Assembly: GCA_902489215.1 (NCBI GenBank)
Contig: CABTZE010000131.1
Location: forward strand, 1 to 5,728
Length of the DNA stretch: 5,728 bases
Direction of reading: 5' to 3'
Source of the DNA: an uncultured Brevibacterium sp.
Lineage (GTDB): Bacteria > Actinomycetota > Actinomycetes > Actinomycetales > Brevibacteriaceae
The position numbers were made by a program, and so were the translations under genes. The notes beneath the pieces were generated by a model that did no database searches, was not told where the DNA came from, and was given only the letters and a program-made list of their open reading frames with translations. Shown in pieces: positions 4,780-5,728 of this stretch. Every line of letters begins with the position of its first letter. The stretch's first letter is position 1.

Positions 4780-5728
4780 ATGGCAGCAGAGCGCTACTAC
4801 GACGACAATGCCGACCTCGGCGTCATCCAGGGCAAGAAAGTCGCCGTCATCGGCTTCGGATCGCAGGGCCACGCACACGCGTTGAGCCTGCGCGACTCCG
4901 GTGTCGACGTGCGCATCGGTCTGAAGGAAGGCTCCAAGAGCCGCGACAAGGCCGAAGCAGAAGGCCTCAAGGTCGGCACCCCGGCTGAAGTGTCCGAATG
5001 GGCAGATGTCATCGTGATTCTCGCACCTGACCAGGTGCAGGCCGACATCTACAACGCTGAAATCGCCGACAAGCTCGCCGAAGGCAAAACGCTCGTGTTC
5101 TCGCACGGCTTCAACATCCGCTTCGACTACATCGAAGCCCCGCAGGGTGTTGACGTCATCATGGTCGCCCCCAAGGGCCCCGGCCACGTTGTGCGCCGCG
5201 AATACGTTGACGGCCGCGGTGTTCCGGTGCTCGTTGCCGTTGAGGTCGACGCATCCGGCAAGGCCTGGGACACGGTCCTGTCCTACGCCAAGGCCATCGG
5301 CGGTCTGCGCGCCGGCGGCATCAAGACCACGTTCACGGAAGAAACCGAAACCGACCTGTTCGGTGAACAGGCCGTTCTCTGCGGTGGTGTTTCCCACCTC
5401 GTGCAGGCTGGTTTCGAAGTTCTCACCGAAGCCGGCTACCAGCCCGAAATCGCCTACTTCGAGGTTCTGCACGAACTCAAGCTGATCGTCGACCTCATGG
5501 TCGAAGGCGGCATCGCCAAGCAGCGCTGGTCCTGCTCCGACACCGCCGAATACGGCGACTACGTTTCCGGCCCGCGCGTCATCACCCAGCAGGTGAAGGA
5601 AGACATGAAGGCTGTGCTCGCCGACATTCAGGACGGCACCTTCGCCAAGCGCTTCATGGACGACCAGAAGAACGGTGCGAAGGAATTCAACGAACTGCGC
5701 GCTAAGGAAGAACAGCACCCCATCGAAG
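4780..5728 (+). CDS. ilvC: Ketol-acid reductoisomerase (class I), 3' end missing
   Basis: The first 316 codons of a class I KARI, normally about 335-340 aa. It isomerises 2-acetolactate (or 2-aceto-2-hydroxybutyrate) and reduces it with NADPH and Mg2+ to the dihydroxy acid, the second step after IlvBN. The Rossmann domain holds GFGSQGHAHALSLRDSG (25-41); GSKSRDKA (51-58) has the Ser/Arg pattern usual for NADP(H)-binding loops. SHGFNI (108-113) contains catalytic-site His109, and APKGPGH (130-136) the active-site Lys132. The knotted C-terminal domain begins near 183; TETDLFGEQ (189-197) supplies metal ligands Asp192 and Glu196, EVLHELK (228-234) supplies Glu228 and Glu232, and CSDTAEYGDY (252-261) the substrate-binding Ser. 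ATG 4780 follows AAAGGAAGGA at 4763-4772 by seven bases. It is separated from ilvN by 181 bases with its own promoter. The frame is intact up to the window edge. Confidence 0.97.
   Translation, partial: MAAERYYDDNADLGVIQGKKVAVIGFGSQGHAHALSLRDSGVDVRIGLKEGSKSRDKAEAEGLKVGTPAEVSEWADVIVILAPDQVQADIYNAEIADKLAEGKTLVFSHGFNIRFDYIEAPQGVDVIMVAPKGPGHVVRREYVDGRGVPVLVAVEVDASGKAWDTVLSYAKAIGGLRAGGIKTTFTEETETDLFGEQAVLCGGVSHLVQAGFEVLTEAGYQPEIAYFEVLHELKLIVDLMVEGGIAKQRWSCSDTAEYGDYVSGPRVITQQVKEDMKAVLADIQDGTFAKRFMDDQKNGAKEFNELRAKEEQHPIE

Noticed and set aside
4746..4988. 80-codon plus-strand frame as a leader peptide before ilvC
   Set aside because: It lacks a branched-chain codon cluster, runs 200 bases into ilvC out of frame and has an Arg-rich shadow composition.
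4681..5718. 345-codon minus-strand frame opposite ilvC
   Set aside because: It is a codon-bias shadow of the well-conserved ilvC; its translation has no recognisable motif.

Overview
The window looks like a chromosomal segment from a high-GC Gram-positive bacterium (Actinobacteria). The evidence is the G+C-rich codon use, the ilvB-ilvN-ilvC gene order, GTG starts, and actinobacterial-looking IlvB, IlvN and IlvC sequences. The family cannot be fixed without a search. KARI motifs such as RWSCSDTAEYGDY resemble what I recall from Bifidobacterium, and an Actinomycetaceae-type host would also fit; this is a guess.

Layout, left to right. (1) Positions 1-640, minus strand: the 5' part of an RlmC/RumB-type 23S rRNA uracil-C5 methyltransferase, cut by the left edge. 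(2) Positions 641-706: a 66-bp divergent intergenic region with a small inverted repeat. (3) Positions 707-2047, plus strand: an MFS transporter of the metabolite:H+ symporter (ProP/ShiA-like) group. (4) Positions 2048-2256: the control region of the branched-chain amino acid operon. It holds a TTGACA -35 element, a 28-bp imperfect palindrome, a 14-residue leader peptide MFTDVIVLISRRAR, an antiterminator pairing, and a strong intrinsic terminator ending in nine T's. (5) Positions 2257-4598: ilvB and ilvN, acetohydroxyacid synthase large and small subunits, overlapping by 4 bp. (6) Positions 4599-4779: a gap with a hairpin and a perfect TATAAT promoter. (7) Positions 4780-5728: ilvC, ketol-acid reductoisomerase, cut by the right edge about 20-25 codons before its expected end.

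How the genes work together: IlvBN makes acetolactate or acetohydroxybutyrate from pyruvate (plus 2-ketobutyrate), and IlvC isomerises and reduces the product to the dihydroxy acid. These are the first two shared steps of valine, leucine and isoleucine synthesis. The sequence suggests several layers of control: transcription attenuation through the Val/Ile/Leu-rich leader peptide, a possible repressor at the palindrome over the promoter, allosteric feedback through the ACT domain of IlvN, translational coupling of ilvB and ilvN, and a separate promoter for ilvC.

The coding genes are ordinary. The most informative part is the roughly 210-bp ilv leader, where every element of a ribosome-mediated attenuator can be read directly and a second, unassigned operator sits on its promoter. 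I see no clearly new biological system, mobile element, CRISPR array, tRNA or rRNA here. No gene-free stretch exceeds 300 bases.
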